Shown: one piece after another, positions 23,700 through 35,544 of the stretch
How positions within the stretch are numbered: position 1 is the stretch's first letter
How the letters are laid out: each line of letters opens with the position of its first letter
From: Ancistrus triradiatus
Lineage: Eukaryota > Chordata > Actinopteri > Siluriformes > Loricariidae
DNA length: 64,000 bases
Reading direction: 5' to 3'
Assembly: GCA_025084515.1 (NCBI GenBank)
Contig: JAJAGP010003176.1
Span: forward strand, 1-64,000
Position numbers and translations under genes: made by a program
The notes under the pieces: model-generated
The model's database searches: none
What the model saw: only the letters and a program-made list of their open reading frames with translations
What the model was told of the DNA's origin: nothing

Positions 23700-25120
23700 T
23701 GTAATGGAAAGTCCCCACCATGGGGGGGCTGTGTACATTCAGTTGCATTAACCTAATGTATTGATCTTGTGGATGACATCATCTCCTGCGTGCATTTCCC
23801 GTGCATGACCTTTTGGGAACAGCTGAGTGAGACGTGTGTGTGGGTGTTTGCTGGTTGCCGGCCATTTAAAGATTCACTTTCAGTCTAGATTTCCTCTGTA
23901 GGTTTGAGTTTCAGCCACTGGGCCTCCTGAAAGGCACAAATCGACCTTTGCACATTAGAGACAAATTGCAAGCAGAGGCTTTTTAGGAGGGAGAATATGA
24001 TATCATCATTATGGCTGTTGCTCCACGGAGATCCGGATTAATAGACTATTTGTGACATTCTTAAACTAATTTATGTTTATTTCTATAAGAGCCAGTTGAT
24101 CTCCAGTAATCGTTTCTTTACAACACTTAATAATTATTGACTGGCCTTAAAGATGATAATTTTCCAGTCGTTCTTCCAGGTCCCCTTGGCCTCAAAAACA
24201 TGTTTTTGTAATATGTAGCTCCTCTTGGAGTGCTGTTTAGATATTTTAGTTTTGGGTCAAATTAGTCACCACAATGCAAAGTCCCATTTTTTTCAATTAA
24301 ACAGAGACTTTTCAGCAAAAAGTCATACATCATGCTCCTCTGCTTTCAGGACTTTACAGGATAATAAGGTCCATGAGCTTTATTTCAGTGGATAGTAAGT
24401 GTGCCTCGTAACTGTGTGTCACTGTGACCCACATAAAAAAGTAGGTTATTATGAAATATATCGACAAGCTTGTCTCCTGTCCAATTATTTGCTGTGAAAA
24501 TAATATTGCAAATTGAGGCTCAGGTAGTAAAATCCAAATCTCTGATGAATATATGGTATTTTATATGCATATACGCATAGTTTATTGGCCATTAGCTAGC
24601 TGGACTTTCTAACATACAGTACACAGAGACCATGTTATTTTTAGTGTTTAAAAGCTGGCTTCCATATCATATGCTATCACATCTATAGCTTTTTATTTGC
24701 AGGCTTATGTAGCAAGAGCAACTTATGGAAATATGTATAGACAGTTTCCCAGTCACAGTGCAGTTAGTATAAACACCACTAAAGTATTTAAATAATGCAT
24801 ATCATCTATTAGAAGTCCTTCTTAATTCTGTAGTATACCCTACTTATCTCTGCTCTTATCACTATGCTTATTGTGTTGTCTATTTTGCTGGTGGAAACTA
24901 ACTTCCAAACAGGTATTAATAAAATGCTATTTTTTATATCTTATCTTATTTAGAGACGTAGAATTTTTTAAAATAGAGATTTTCTGATGTGAAATATCTT
25001 GCACACAATATTGTACTACAGCTATTGATTTTAATTGATAAATATATTGTACTATCTCTGTGATGCCTGTCAAGTTGTTTACAGTTGGTCATCATTTTGG
25101 TTGTCTTAGTTTTTATATTG
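23700..25120. other. Intergenic, no gene recognised
   Basis: AT-rich spacer, no recognised features. Confidence 0.5.
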
Positions 25121-25152
25121 GGATGGCACAGTGGCGCGGCGGTTAGTGCAGG
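25121..25152 (+). mobile_element. SINE head fragment
   Basis: The short match gggatggcacagtggcgcgg plus cggttagtgca is the start of a fish tRNA-SINE. It ends immediately before the AT microsatellite. Confidence 0.55.
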
Positions 25153-25166
25153 CAGACATTTTATTT

Positions 25167-25169
<3 letters not shown>

Positions 25170-25235
<66 letters not shown>
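25170..25235 (+). repeat. (TA)n microsatellite
   Basis: About 66 bp of uninterrupted TA dinucleotides. Confidence 0.98.
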
Positions 25236-25237
<2 letters not shown>

Positions 25238-25679
25238 CACTAGTTTCTCCATTCTAATCATTACAGGAATGCAGGAATACACACTTTCACCTTGTGTATT
25301 CATAAATGGTGTCAAAAAAGCAGTAAGTGTATTTGACTGGATGTGAGAGATCTATCCAATCAAGTAATTATGCAAACTATAATGATTTTCTTCCATGAAA
25401 TACATTTGAAATTCATTACAGTATAATCTTTTCTGTTTAAAGTTAGTTTGGCATGGCGTATTCCTAGTGTTTTTTTCCATTTTACTTGTAATTTTATAAA
25501 TTACATTTGTGCATTTATCACGATTTACCTTTTAGGTTATGGCAACATGTGGGACATTCTTTTCATGTAAGAATTGTAATTACCTTGTTTAACAGGTTTT
25601 GTGTACAAGTATTACATTCCCTGAAGCCAGATTTTAAGGTATATTTGCAGAGAACCAGGTGGCTTCACACTAACCATGT

Positions 25680-26597
25680 CACTAAGAAAAGGGGGAGGGG
25701 GGGGCAGGGGTTTACGAGGGGGTGGTGGCATGCACTGTGGTGTGGTGTTGTCTTCTTACCAGCGGGATAGGCCCGGACAGGAAGCAACGCAGGACCCGGT
25801 CGCGACGCACCCCCCTAACCACATCCCAGTGCGCCCATCAAGCAGTAATGAATAGACAAGTAGCAACACAAGCTCCAACACCCTAGGGTTCGACGGGAAG
25901 TTTCGAGTACTGAGGGAAATATCAAAACCTATAAGAGGAGGAAAAAGACGGACGCACTGGGAACTCTCCGAGGGATACCGCCTTATATGATGGAGGTATT
26001 GGCGAGGAGGGCGGTAGTTATAAAACGGTGATGTAAGGCCAGGCTGGTCTACGGGTATTAATGATTCTGGATGAGTGACCGCAAGCGTGGGAGGGGGTTA
26101 GGCGTGCCGGCGGAGTAGAAAACGTTGATCTACCAATGGTTAGGCGGTACCTTGGGTTCTTTATTCACACGTAGGAGGGGACGTGCAGAATAGACAGATG
26201 AGGGCGAAAAGGGAGGTGCCGGAGGCGAGAGAATGGGAGCGGGGGCGGATGAAAGCGGACGGGGGGGGTGAGAAGGGGCACAAGCGGAAAAATAGGAAGG
26301 AGAAGAAAAGAGGACACCGAAGGTGTCAAACTGGAGGGCGGCGGGCGGGGAGCGGGGGTGAGGAAAAGAGAAGAGATAAAGTGAGAGGTAGAGGAGTAGA
26401 GGAGGGGAGGTTGGGAGGAGGTGGGGAGTTCCATACCGCTGTATTGAAGGATGTACTCATCTTTATCCATTCCTCACCTCTTTTCCCATCACCCCTCCTC
26501 TCGCTCTTTGTAGTCCGCAGGGTACGGGGAAGATAGCCCTTCCTACCCTGTTTCCTCATCCCGGAGCGTCCCCAGCCTTGTCCCGCCCCATATACTG
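25680..26597. other. Anomalous GC-rich, low-complexity-like stretch
   Basis: The composition changes abruptly from AT-rich to GC-rich and purine-skewed, with homopolymer G runs (gggggaggggggggcagggg at 25690, ggggggg near 26262). Open frames here (26183-26536 and antisense) are Arg/Lys/Gly-rich or Pro/Ser-rich products of composition and have no domain. The stretch takes the place of the left terminal repeat expected for the Tc1 copy beginning at 26598. See findings: an assembly or base-calling artefact is a serious possibility. Confidence 0.6.
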
Positions 26598-28317
26598 GAC
26601 AAAATATTATACTTGTTCATTGTATTATTTTTAATTAAATTATCCAATATGACTATTGTAGTGAGTGGTTAAAGTATGTGGAAAACCTTTGCTTTCCGTA
26701 ATCTGGTGTGAACCCCCCCTTTTCAGCAATAACTTCATCTAAACGTTTCCTCTAACGGTTTATCAGTCCTTCACATGTAGAGTGAGAGAGGCTAGGTACC
26801 AGGTAAGGAACAGTAAAAAAAACATATGGAGGAGGTATAGAATACAAGAAAAGTAGGAGACTAGCTAAGCCTTCTACTTTTCGGTTCCTCTTTCAGTACT
26901 CCCCTTGGAAAGGGGGTCCTCCGTACAGAACAGCTTCAGCTCTGGGATGTTTGGTGGGTTTCCTCCCATTAAGCTGCTCACTCTGTGGAGAGGAGATTAT
27001 AGGGTAGGGGGCAGAAACGGAGGGGGCGAGCGGGTAGAGTGGTACCTATGTCCGCGTGTGAAGCGAGCACCCCCCCCTTTTTCCGACACTTTTCTTGCAG
27101 CCTTGTCCTCTGAGGTAGGTCTGTAACCTTTGACTTGGCCTTCAAAACATACTTTATTCTTCTTAACCATTCTTTGGTAGAACGGCTTGTGTGCTTCGGG
27201 TCGTTGTCTTGCTGCAGGACCCACCCTTCCATGGAGATCAGTTCATGGACAGAATTGTCCCTGACATTTCCCTTTAGAATCTCTGATATCATTCATAATT
27301 TCATTGTTCCAATTCCATCAATGATGGCAAGCCGTCCTGGGGCCCGATGCAGCAAACAGCCCAAACCATGATACTACCACCTCCATGTTTCAAACCAAAA
27401 GTAAAAAAAAATTGATCAGGTTCTTATCTGGAAAGCAGCCGTTTTCCCTTTTCCTCCCAAACTAATGCTTTTCTTATAAGCCAAAAAGTTCTATTTTGGG
27501 TCCAATCCGTCCACAAAACATTCTTCCACAATAGCCTTCTGGCTCGTCCACGTGATCTTTAACAAACTGCATGACGGCAGCAATGTTCTTTTTTGGAGAG
27601 CAGTGTCTTTTCTCCTACACCTGCCATGTACACCATTGTTGTTCAGTGTTCTTCTGATGGTTGACTCATGAATAGTAACATTAGCCAATGTGAGAGAAGG
27701 CCTCATTGCTTAACATCCTTTGTGACCTCATTCAACTATTACAAAAACGCCTTGCTCTTGGAGGGATCTTTGTTGGTCGACACGTCTGGGAGGGTACCAT
27801 GGCTTGAATTCTCCTCCATTTTACACATCGGTCTGACTGTGGATGGTGGAGTCCAAACTCTTAGAGAATGTTTTTGAACCTTTTTCCAGCCTGATGAGCA
27901 TCAACAACTCTTTCTCTTTCTGAGGTCCTCAGAAATTTCATTTGTTCATGACACATTTCCACAAACATGTCTTATGAAGAGCAGACTTTGATAGATCCCT
28001 GTTCTTTAAATAAAACAGGGGGCCCACTCACACCTGATTGTCATCCTATTGATTGAAAACACCTGACTCTAATTTCACCTTTAAATGAACTGCTAATCCT
28101 AGAGGTTCACATACTTTTGCCACTCACTAATATGTAATATTGGATCATTTTCCTCAATAAATAAATGACCAAGTATAATATTTTTGTCTCATGTGTTTAA
28201 CTGGTTCTTTTTATCTACTTTTAGGACTTGTGTAAAAATCTGATGATGTTTTAGGTCATATTTATGCAGAAATATAGAAAATTCTAAAGGGTTCACAAAC
28301 TTTCAAGCCCCACTGTA
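26598..28317 (-). mobile_element. Tc1-like transposon, mosaic copy (family A)
   Basis: The right border closes at TA 28316-28317 with an intact terminal repeat. Recognisable family A sequence extends left to about 26598, but the left terminal repeat is absent. The transposase is legible on the minus strand in pieces: ANVTIHESTIRRTLNNNGVH (near 27680), a KKN region, MGPAARQRPEAHKPFYQRMV-like sequence (near 27200, degraded QQDN region). Blocks at about 26790-26920 and 27000-27115 have no resemblance to the family, while adjacent blocks match closely. No open transposase remains. Confidence 0.85.
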
Positions 28318-28690
28318 ATAGTTTAATCTACATGTAACAATGCACATAACAAACTGATCACATTGAAGTATAAATAAGAGACCTTCCCAACTATAAGCAA
28401 GCACCAAACATGTCAGATTTTAGAAGGTAATTTAATTCTGGATTTCAACAATTCATATCAGACCAATCATATTTAGAACACAGATTGATTAAATAACAAT
28501 ATTTTGATTACAACACGAACAATAAAAAGCCCAAAATGCATAATAAATAAGATAATAACGTTACGTCAGATCTCTTAAAACATCTTTATGTCGACTCTAT
28601 CTTCATAAACTGACGACATAGTTAAAAAAACTACATTATCATTTACAAATCTTGGAACTTTATTCCGTAACACAACAACAGTAGCACTTT
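28318..28690 (+). repeat. Half copy of the 44.5-47 kb palindromic repeat
   Basis: It is similar to 44735-45065 in the same orientation: taatagtttaatctacatgt, then aaccttccc-like, ttttagaaggtaatttaatt and actttattccgtaacaca. It starts directly at the right border of the Tc1 copy, so that Tc1 probably inserted into, or recombined with, this repeat. Confidence 0.7.
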
Positions 28691-28974
28691 GAAAGTTATC
28701 CAGCCAGAGGGGTTGTGGGGATATCTGGGCTTTGCTTGCCCTGCTGCCACTGAGACCCTGAAATCGATAAGTGGAAAATGTGAGATGAGATGACGTCCAG
28801 ACATCCAAGCACAGAGACGAACGAGAACAATATCAAGTAAGTAATATAAAGTAATATAAAGTAAACAAAATGTAGGAAATCATTCACTCGTCACATGTTT
28901 TTCAGATGCAAAACGATGCCTCTAGTGACACATCCGGTGAGAAGCAAAGGCAACGTTTTTGTAACTGTTTTCGT

Positions 28975-29185
28975 TTCGGCTAATGCTGTTGTGTTCTGCT
29001 TAAATGTATTTGTGTTCTCGTCTTTTGTTTGCCTCCTAAATGTTGTTGTGTTTTCACCAAATGTAGCATTTGTGGAATGTTGTTGTGTTCTGTCTTTATG
29101 TTGCTGCGTTTTTCCTTAATGTATTTGTGTTCTAACTTAATGCTGATGCGTTCTGGACTTTTGTTTGCTTTGTAAATGCAGTTGT
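28975..29185 (+). repeat. Degenerate minisatellite
   Basis: Irregular tandem units built on aatgttgttgtgttct and aatgtatttgtgttct, repeated about seven times with spacing of roughly 25-35 bp. The open frames here reflect this repetition and are not genes. Confidence 0.6.
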
Positions 29186-29249
29186 GATGTGACTCTCTGG
29201 GCCACCATACATTTGAGTACAGAAACCATTTTGAGATGATTTGAGCTTT

Positions 29250-29765
29250 GTGACATTGCATGAAGAAGATGGGTACAGTGTGGTCATAAAGGCACTGACA
29301 TGGTCAGCAACAATACACAGGTAGGCTGTGGCATTTAAAAGATGCTCATCAGATCAGGCAACATTGTTCCAATCTTCTCTTGTCCAGGTTTGATGAGTCT
29401 GTGTGAATTGTAGCTTCAGGTGCCTTTTTCTGGCTGCCAGGAGTAGCACCTGGTGTGGAAAACCGCCAGTCACTGGATATTTTATCCTTTTTGGACCATT
29501 CTCTGTAAATCTGATATATGGCTGTGCATGGAAATCTCGGTTCATCAGCAGTTTCTGAAATACTCAGACCAGCCTGTCTAGCACCAACAACCATGCCATG
29601 TTGTCACTTACATCAGCTTTCTTTCCCATTCTGATGCTCGGTTTGAACTTCAGCAGGTCCTCCTGACCATGTCTCCATACCTACATGCACTGAGTTACTG
29701 CCATGTGATTGGCTGATTATATATTTGCATTAAGGTGCAGTCAAACAAGTGTACCTAATAAAGTG
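29250..29765 (-). mobile_element. Tc1/IS630-like element remnant (family E)
   Basis: The right end gtgtacctaataaagtg is the reverse of the terminal sequence cactttattaggtacacc seen at 63904. On the minus strand, transposase pieces read SISETADEPRFPCTAIYQIY and, in the next frame, ARKRHLKLQFTQTHQTWTRE followed by DWNNVA and SDEHLLN. The SDE corresponds to the first catalytic Asp. Stops and frameshifts make it inactive, and the second half is missing. Confidence 0.75.
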
Positions 29766-30228
29766 TAGAAAACACTGTCTCACAGTGCTGAAAATGATCA
29801 AACTAAACAGTCATACTGGAGATGATTCAAACGAAATCTAAGTAGATGAAGATAAATAGCAATATCATTCTTACTCAGGCATTTCTAGATAACACAGGGC
29901 AGGATGCCCGGGGAGATAGAGTTCAATGAAAACAAATGCAGAGAGATTCAGAGATAAATTGGATTGCAGAGCAGTGCAGTACAGTAGATAAATGGTTTCC
30001 TTCCAATGACATCATTGAGACAAATAGTGATCAGAAATAGATCATTAGTAGAGAGAGAGAGATCAAAATGCAAAGTGTTTTAGTCTCTGATATGTTTACA
30101 GGAAATTCGCTATATGTTGCTCAGTAAGCAGACAGCATAGTTAGCAGTAACCCATGAGGCTGAATCGGATGCTCTAACTAAATTATTGTTGTTATTTGCA
30201 CTGTTCATGATTGAGAGTTAGCTTACAC
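29766..30228. other. Intergenic, no gene recognised
   Basis: AT-rich spacer. Confidence 0.5.
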
Positions 30229-30876
30229 CAGGGGTTTCATCAGATCCACTTTACTGGGGCACATGACCTAGTAAAATGTTGCTATGCCCAACTAAAATTC
30301 CGACAGTAAATAGTCAATTTAATACTGCATTATTTGAGCAGGACTACAGGACATGACACACAGTTTACTACAGGCACTACATTTCCCATAATTCCCCAGC
30401 ATCTTTCCAAAAGCTTGGAAAGCTAACTCATTCAGTCATAGGCAGTTTCTTTTGGCTTTTTGCATGGAGGAATGGACATCCACAATTATTTAAAAGAAAG
30501 TCAGCCACGTTGCAGACAAGGTAATGACAGCTCATAGGTATATGTTTTGGCTAGCCACTTAGAACTGTATAACCTACCGAAAGTACATATTAGGCCACTC
30601 AAGCAAGGCGTTCATTAAACTAGCAAAGGCATCAGTTATGTTAGCATAAACAAAATCAATACAATTAATAAAAGATCTTTAGTGTTAATTGGTTCTTCAT
30701 GTCTCACCATGAGTAACGCTCAGTTTGGTGTTAAATCATTTTAACTATTTAGTGTTTAACAGGGTTGTTTGTAATACATCCTTGTAAGTGTACTACTAAT
30801 GGACAGGGGGGGTACAGCTGTGCCCCTCTAAATTCTGTGTGCCCCAGTACAACAAGTAGTCTAGAAACGTCCCTTG
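30229..30876 (-). mobile_element. hAT-like non-autonomous element, second copy
   Basis: It matches the 4217-4786 element in reverse complement. It begins CAGGGGTTTCATCAGATCC and ends ctagaaacgtcccttg. Shared internal words include ctactagcaaaggcatcagt-like sequence, caaaagcttggaaagc and tggggcacac. It is about 650 bp with no coding capacity. I do not see a preserved 8 bp duplication at this copy. Confidence 0.75.
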
Positions 30877-30906
30877 CATAAAGTGCTAAAAACCTCATAT
30901 GAAACA

Positions 30907-31797
30907 TACAGTGGGGCAAAAAAGTATTTAGTCAGCCACTGACTGTGCAAGTTCTCCTACTTAGAAAGATGAAAGAGGTCTGTAATTTTCATCATAGGTA
31001 CACTTCAGCTATGAGAGACAACATTAGAGAAAAAATCCAGGAAATCACATTGTAGGATTTTTAAAGAATTTAATTATAAATCATGGTGGAAAATAAGTAT
31101 TTGGTCACCTACAAACAAGCAAGATGTCTGGCTCTCACAGACCTGTAACTTCTTCTTTAAGAAGCTCTTCTGTCCTCCACTCGTTACCTGTATTAAAGGC
31201 ACCTGTGTGACCTCGTTATCTGTATAATAGACACCTGTCCACAGCCTCAAACAGTCAGACTCCAAACTCAACCATGGCCCAAGACCAAGAGCTGTCGAAG
31301 GACACCAGGAAAAAAATTTTAGACCTGCAGCAGGCTGGGAAGAGTGGATCTACAATAGGCAAGCATGTTTGTGTGAATAAATCACTGTGGGAGAAATATC
31401 CTAATCCCAGAACTACACGGAGGGACCTGATGATGACCTGCAGAGAGCTGGGACCAAAGTAACAAAGGCTACCATCAGTAACACACTACGCTGAGAGGGA
31501 CTCAGATCCTGCAGTGCCAGGCGTGTCCCCCTGCTTAAGCCAGTACATGTCCAGGCCCGTCTGAAGTTTGCCAGAGAGCATATGGATGATCCAGAAGAGG
31601 ATTGGGAGAATATCATGTGGTCAGATGAAACCAAAATAGGACTTTTTCATAAAAAAGAAACTTCGTGAACTTTTTTGGATTTTTTTTTTCTCTCATTTTG
31701 TCTCTCATAGCTGAAGTGTACCTGTGATGGAAATCACAGACCTCTCTCATCTTTCTAAGTAGGAGAACTTGCACAATCAGTGGCTGACTAAATACTT
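30907..31797 (+). mobile_element. Internally deleted Tc1-like element (family C)
   Basis: The left terminal repeat is intact at TA 30907 (tacagtggggcaaaaaagta). The right subterminal region is present to about 31797, where the outermost bases are replaced by a GT-rich run. Transposase on the + strand starts at ATG 31274 (MAQDQELSKDTRKKILDLQQ) and keeps the first helix-turn-helix. A deletion then a frameshift follow, with LLKPVHVQARLKFAREHMDD in another frame and the WSDET box near 31618. Everything after that, including the second and third catalytic residues, is deleted. Confidence 0.9.
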
Positions 31798-31958
31798 GTG
31801 TATGTGTGTGTAAGACTTGAGTTATAATAGTAAATTATACGTTATAAATTGTAAAAGAGTTGAATTAACTAGCTAGGGTGCCGGAAGGGGCTTCACTGTC
31901 AGGGTGCTTTTACAGTGAAACAATAGATCACTTCTCTCTCCCTGTCTCTGTCTCCTTA

Positions 31959-31964
<6 letters not shown>

Positions 31965-32007
<43 letters not shown>

Positions 32008-32055
32008 GTATGTGTGTGTGTGTTTGTGTGTCTGTGTGTGTGTGTAAGTATGTGT
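31965..32055 (+). repeat. (TC)n followed by (TG)n microsatellite
   Basis: TC dinucleotides to about 32003, then TG-rich dinucleotides with interruptions to about 32055. The open frame across it (poly Leu-Ser then Cys-Val) is a by-product. Confidence 0.95.
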
Positions 32056-33450
32056 GTTAATTCAGTGGAAAGTCCATGGGGATTTACCATCAAAATTAGT
32101 CCAAAATTGTTCTTTCTCTATCATCGCTTTTCACATTTACTACATTTGCTGGATGAGTCGAGTTATCCTATGAATAAATTATGGATTATCGATGACATTT
32201 CATGGATTGAGCTTCCCTGTTCATGCCATACACTGCGTGTCAGAATCCTTATAGGCTGTGTCTGAAAAGCCATATGGAGCTGGACAGGATAGCTGACACA
32301 TTTCCTATAACAATAACTTAATAACTCTCATAGCACAAAGCAGGGGCTGTCTTATTGAAATGGCTGAATTGAGTGCTGCATTTTAATGAGATGTGATTAT
32401 TGCTGGTATTAAATGTTATCAAGGGGTTTCTGCTTGCGTTCCGCTACATGAATGCGGCTCTGATTACGGTTCCCCAGAGGCTATTGTAGAGCGGCGTTCC
32501 CTTCTTCCATTATCCTATATTTCACTTTCTTGTCAGCCCACAAAAAGAAATCCCACTTAAAATGCAACCCACTTATTCTGTGAGAATATTCAGAGACGTT
32601 TTCAACACAGTATGCGCATATACAAATACACACACACGTGTATGGGTGTGTATGCCCACCACCACACTGGTCTGACATCTTGTCTCTATGGTTATGTTAC
32701 CAGTTCTTCTTGGCTCCTGATACAGAATGAAACTAATTAACTTAATGGCTCCTGTAGATAAATACACACACACCCACACCACACATGCACACCCACCTAG
32801 ACAGCTACAATCCTCTCATTACATGCACTTGTATGAAAGTCATACACATTCACATCGTGAATGAAATCAGAAGACCCATTTGTCCTTGGACGAGAATCTG
32901 AGTAGCAAGCAGCTGCTGCTCAGTCAGCACTCACAGCCGTGCACAATAGTAATCTCTTTCTTTGAGTGATATTTAAAGAGTAGACACCAGCGTGGAGGGG
33001 TAGGGCAGTGCAGTGAGGATGGTGATTCATTGTAAATCAAGAGTTCTGTATTTTATTCAGAACAACAGAGGAGAAATAGCTCCAGTGCGTCTGTGTTAAT
33101 GCCATCAGACATGAATCCAAGCATTTTAATTGTCTATCACTTGAGTGTTGGCTAGCACTTCATCATTTGGACCAAAAAAACATTCTCTTCTCCTCTTTGC
33201 CTTTCTGACTCCCCCCGTCCTTCTGTTTGGGGAACCACGCCATACCGCTTGTGCAGTGATGAGCTTGACAGAGAACAGTTTAAGGTCAGAACGGCCTTTT
33301 CTGGACTTTTTACTGCCCTCCTAACCACTAAAACTACACCACAAGGGACATATTGTGACCTTTGGCTCTGACCTTTAAATTTTCTGTAAAGTCTCATTTC
33401 TCCAATTTCATTACAGGGTTCATTGTTTAGTGAATAGAAATCAGTGCTAA
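32056..33450. other. Intergenic, no gene recognised
   Basis: Unremarkable spacer with a short CA-rich patch near 32625-32640 and 32763-32790. Confidence 0.5.
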
Positions 33451-33454
33451 AGAC

Positions 33455-33580
33455 AGTGTCAGTGCAGCAGGTAAGGCACTGGACTATTGACCAGTAGGTC
33501 CATGGTCCAAGTCCCAGCAATGCCAAGCCACTAATGAGCCCTTGGGCAAAGCATTTAAACCTCAGTTGCTTGGATTGTTT
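33455..33580 (+). mobile_element. Degraded tRNA-derived SINE
   Basis: gcaggtaaggcactggacta, ttgaccagtaggtccatgg and the degenerate B box tggtccaagtccc align with the head of the SINE at 3881. The body ends ctcagttgcttggattgt. Confidence 0.75.
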
Positions 33581-33634
33581 CCCATTAGAGTTGAAGATGC
33601 TGCTATTTTTATTCATTTAATTTCTTTGGGAGTG

Positions 33635-33872
33635 ATGAGGACAGGGATTATAAACAAATATATTAGAGGGACAATTCATGAAGGATGGTTTGGAGACATT
33701 GTGAGAGAAGGTGGGAAAAGCTTGCTGAGTATGGAGCCACCAGGCAGATAGAGAAGATGGTTTATGGATGTGGTGAGAGAAGACATGCAGGTGGTTGATG
33801 TGACAGAGGAAGACGCGTTAGGGCGCCTCCTAACAGGAGCAGCCAAAAGAAGATGGTAATATAGCCCCAATG
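33635..33872 (+). pseudogene. RTE-like LINE 3' end fragment
   Basis: It encodes IINKYIRGTIHEGWFGDIV, then in another frame RRWFMDVVREDMQVVDV and ALGRLLTGAAKRRW. This is the C-terminal end of the same LINE family as 2207-3190. It is 5'-truncated and frameshifted. Confidence 0.78.
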
Positions 33873-33874
33873 AA

Positions 33875-35544
33875 CATATTGCAGTTTTAATAATTTTACT
33901 GTGTGACACTTCCAGACAAAAGACAGAAGGTGATTCAGACTCTTGCCGTGAGCACTCACACCAAATATCCAATTAACTTTGTTCTGACTGAGAACAGCTT
34001 CCAAACATAGAGCGGTTTGCAGGCTTAAATCTAATTTTGCTTGAGCACAGCTGAGTAAAAATCCATTATGAAACAGCAAGTCTAGCGCAGTGCTGGATAT
34101 CAGAGTAGATCAGCAGTACTGAAGTAACCTAGTAACCATATGACATGGAGACAATCTTGAGGAGCCACATTAATAAATAAAAAAGCACACTGTCCAATAA
34201 ATGCAGAGATGGTTGTTTCTGTGTAAAATGCACCCACCCACATTCCATTCACTGCCAGTGCCACATGTGTCCAGCCATGCCTTTATAATGCATTTATAGC
34301 CATTTGAAATAACCATGAATATTAGTCCTATTGTTTTAACGAATACAGGTTTTCAGCATAAAAACCCAGAGACTCAGGGTCATCACTGAGTGTCCATTAG
34401 ATCTGTGTCAGCACTTGTCACTGGGAGGAGTTTGAGTTTGATGACCAAACAGTGTGATAATGCAGTGAGATATTTGATATTTTCATTCACTAAAAAACAC
34501 GTGTATTAATAGTATAAATATGTTCCACATTTTAATTGAACTGAAGAGGAATCCGGGCTTCCTGTGTAGTTTTAAAGCAATGGCCTGGGCTAGCTACTGT
34601 ACCTACCTGGATGTTGCCACCTGAGAGCATGTCGTATTCTGCTGATCTTAACTCACGACCAAGGAATTATTTTACAATGGGTAATTTATGTCTGCAACTG
34701 TGGCCCAAAATTGTACAGTGTAAAGCCAGCTTAAGCTGGCATCATTGATTGTGTAACGTCTCAGTAAATTGGGCTGCTTAAACCTCGTATGAAATACTGA
34801 AAATAAGCTGGACAGCTATCAATATGTGAAAAAATATGTTAATTCATAAACATTTATTGGAGTCATTTGAAGAACCTCATTTTGGATAGATATATGACTC
34901 TAGAGCAACAACACCACCACAGAATGACATCCTCCCTCTATTACTAGCCAGGATGTCAGAGATTTCAGCGGACAGAGCTATGTCACTAATCCCTTCAATT
35001 ACCTGGTGACACATGGCAAATCTCCTGTCTAGGCCTTTATTCTGTAGGTGCATGTGTGTATCTGCTCATTTGCAAGACAGACTTAGCTGATTTTTTTATA
35101 GTGATTTCATAGACTAGCTGCCACTCCTCATGCTTGAGCCCTGCATTGGTCTCATTCCTGTTTCAGGAGGAATTTCCACACATGGCATTCTGAGGTTTCA
35201 GCTGCTAAATGGAATCTATATCATTTTAATGGATATCTTCATAAATTAATTTTGATTGACAATCTGTCATTTTAGGAATGCCTTTCAGGATGGATTTTCA
35301 GTATCTGGTGGGGAAGGGGTGGCCAGAGTGAACCAAGGAGTATTGGTTGTTATTACATTGTGCATTATCCACCAGTGTTAAGTTCTGCAGCTAAAAATGA
35401 TTTAATTAGTCATTTAGACATTTAGTTGATAAATGTATTATTCGACATTGATTAGAACCAAATTCTGTTAGTCAGTGAATGCTTAGATTGTTACAGAGAA
35501 TTATTTTAGTGATCTTACAGTCATTGTTATTTAATACTTTGTAG
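33875..35544. other. Intergenic, no gene recognised
   Basis: About 1.7 kb of AT-rich DNA with no recognised repeats. Confidence 0.55.

Noticed and set aside
25121..25315. Coding frame with repeated Ile-Tyr
   Set aside because: Translation of the (TA)n microsatellite.
26183..26536. 117-codon Arg/Lys/Gly-rich frame and antisense Pro-rich frames
   Set aside because: Products of the purine-skewed anomalous block; no domain, and the sequence itself is doubtful.
28895..29119. 74-codon Val/Phe/Cys-rich frame
   Set aside because: Explained by the degenerate minisatellite repetition.
28975..29185. CRISPR-like array
   Set aside because: Units vary in sequence and spacing, and the genome is vertebrate.
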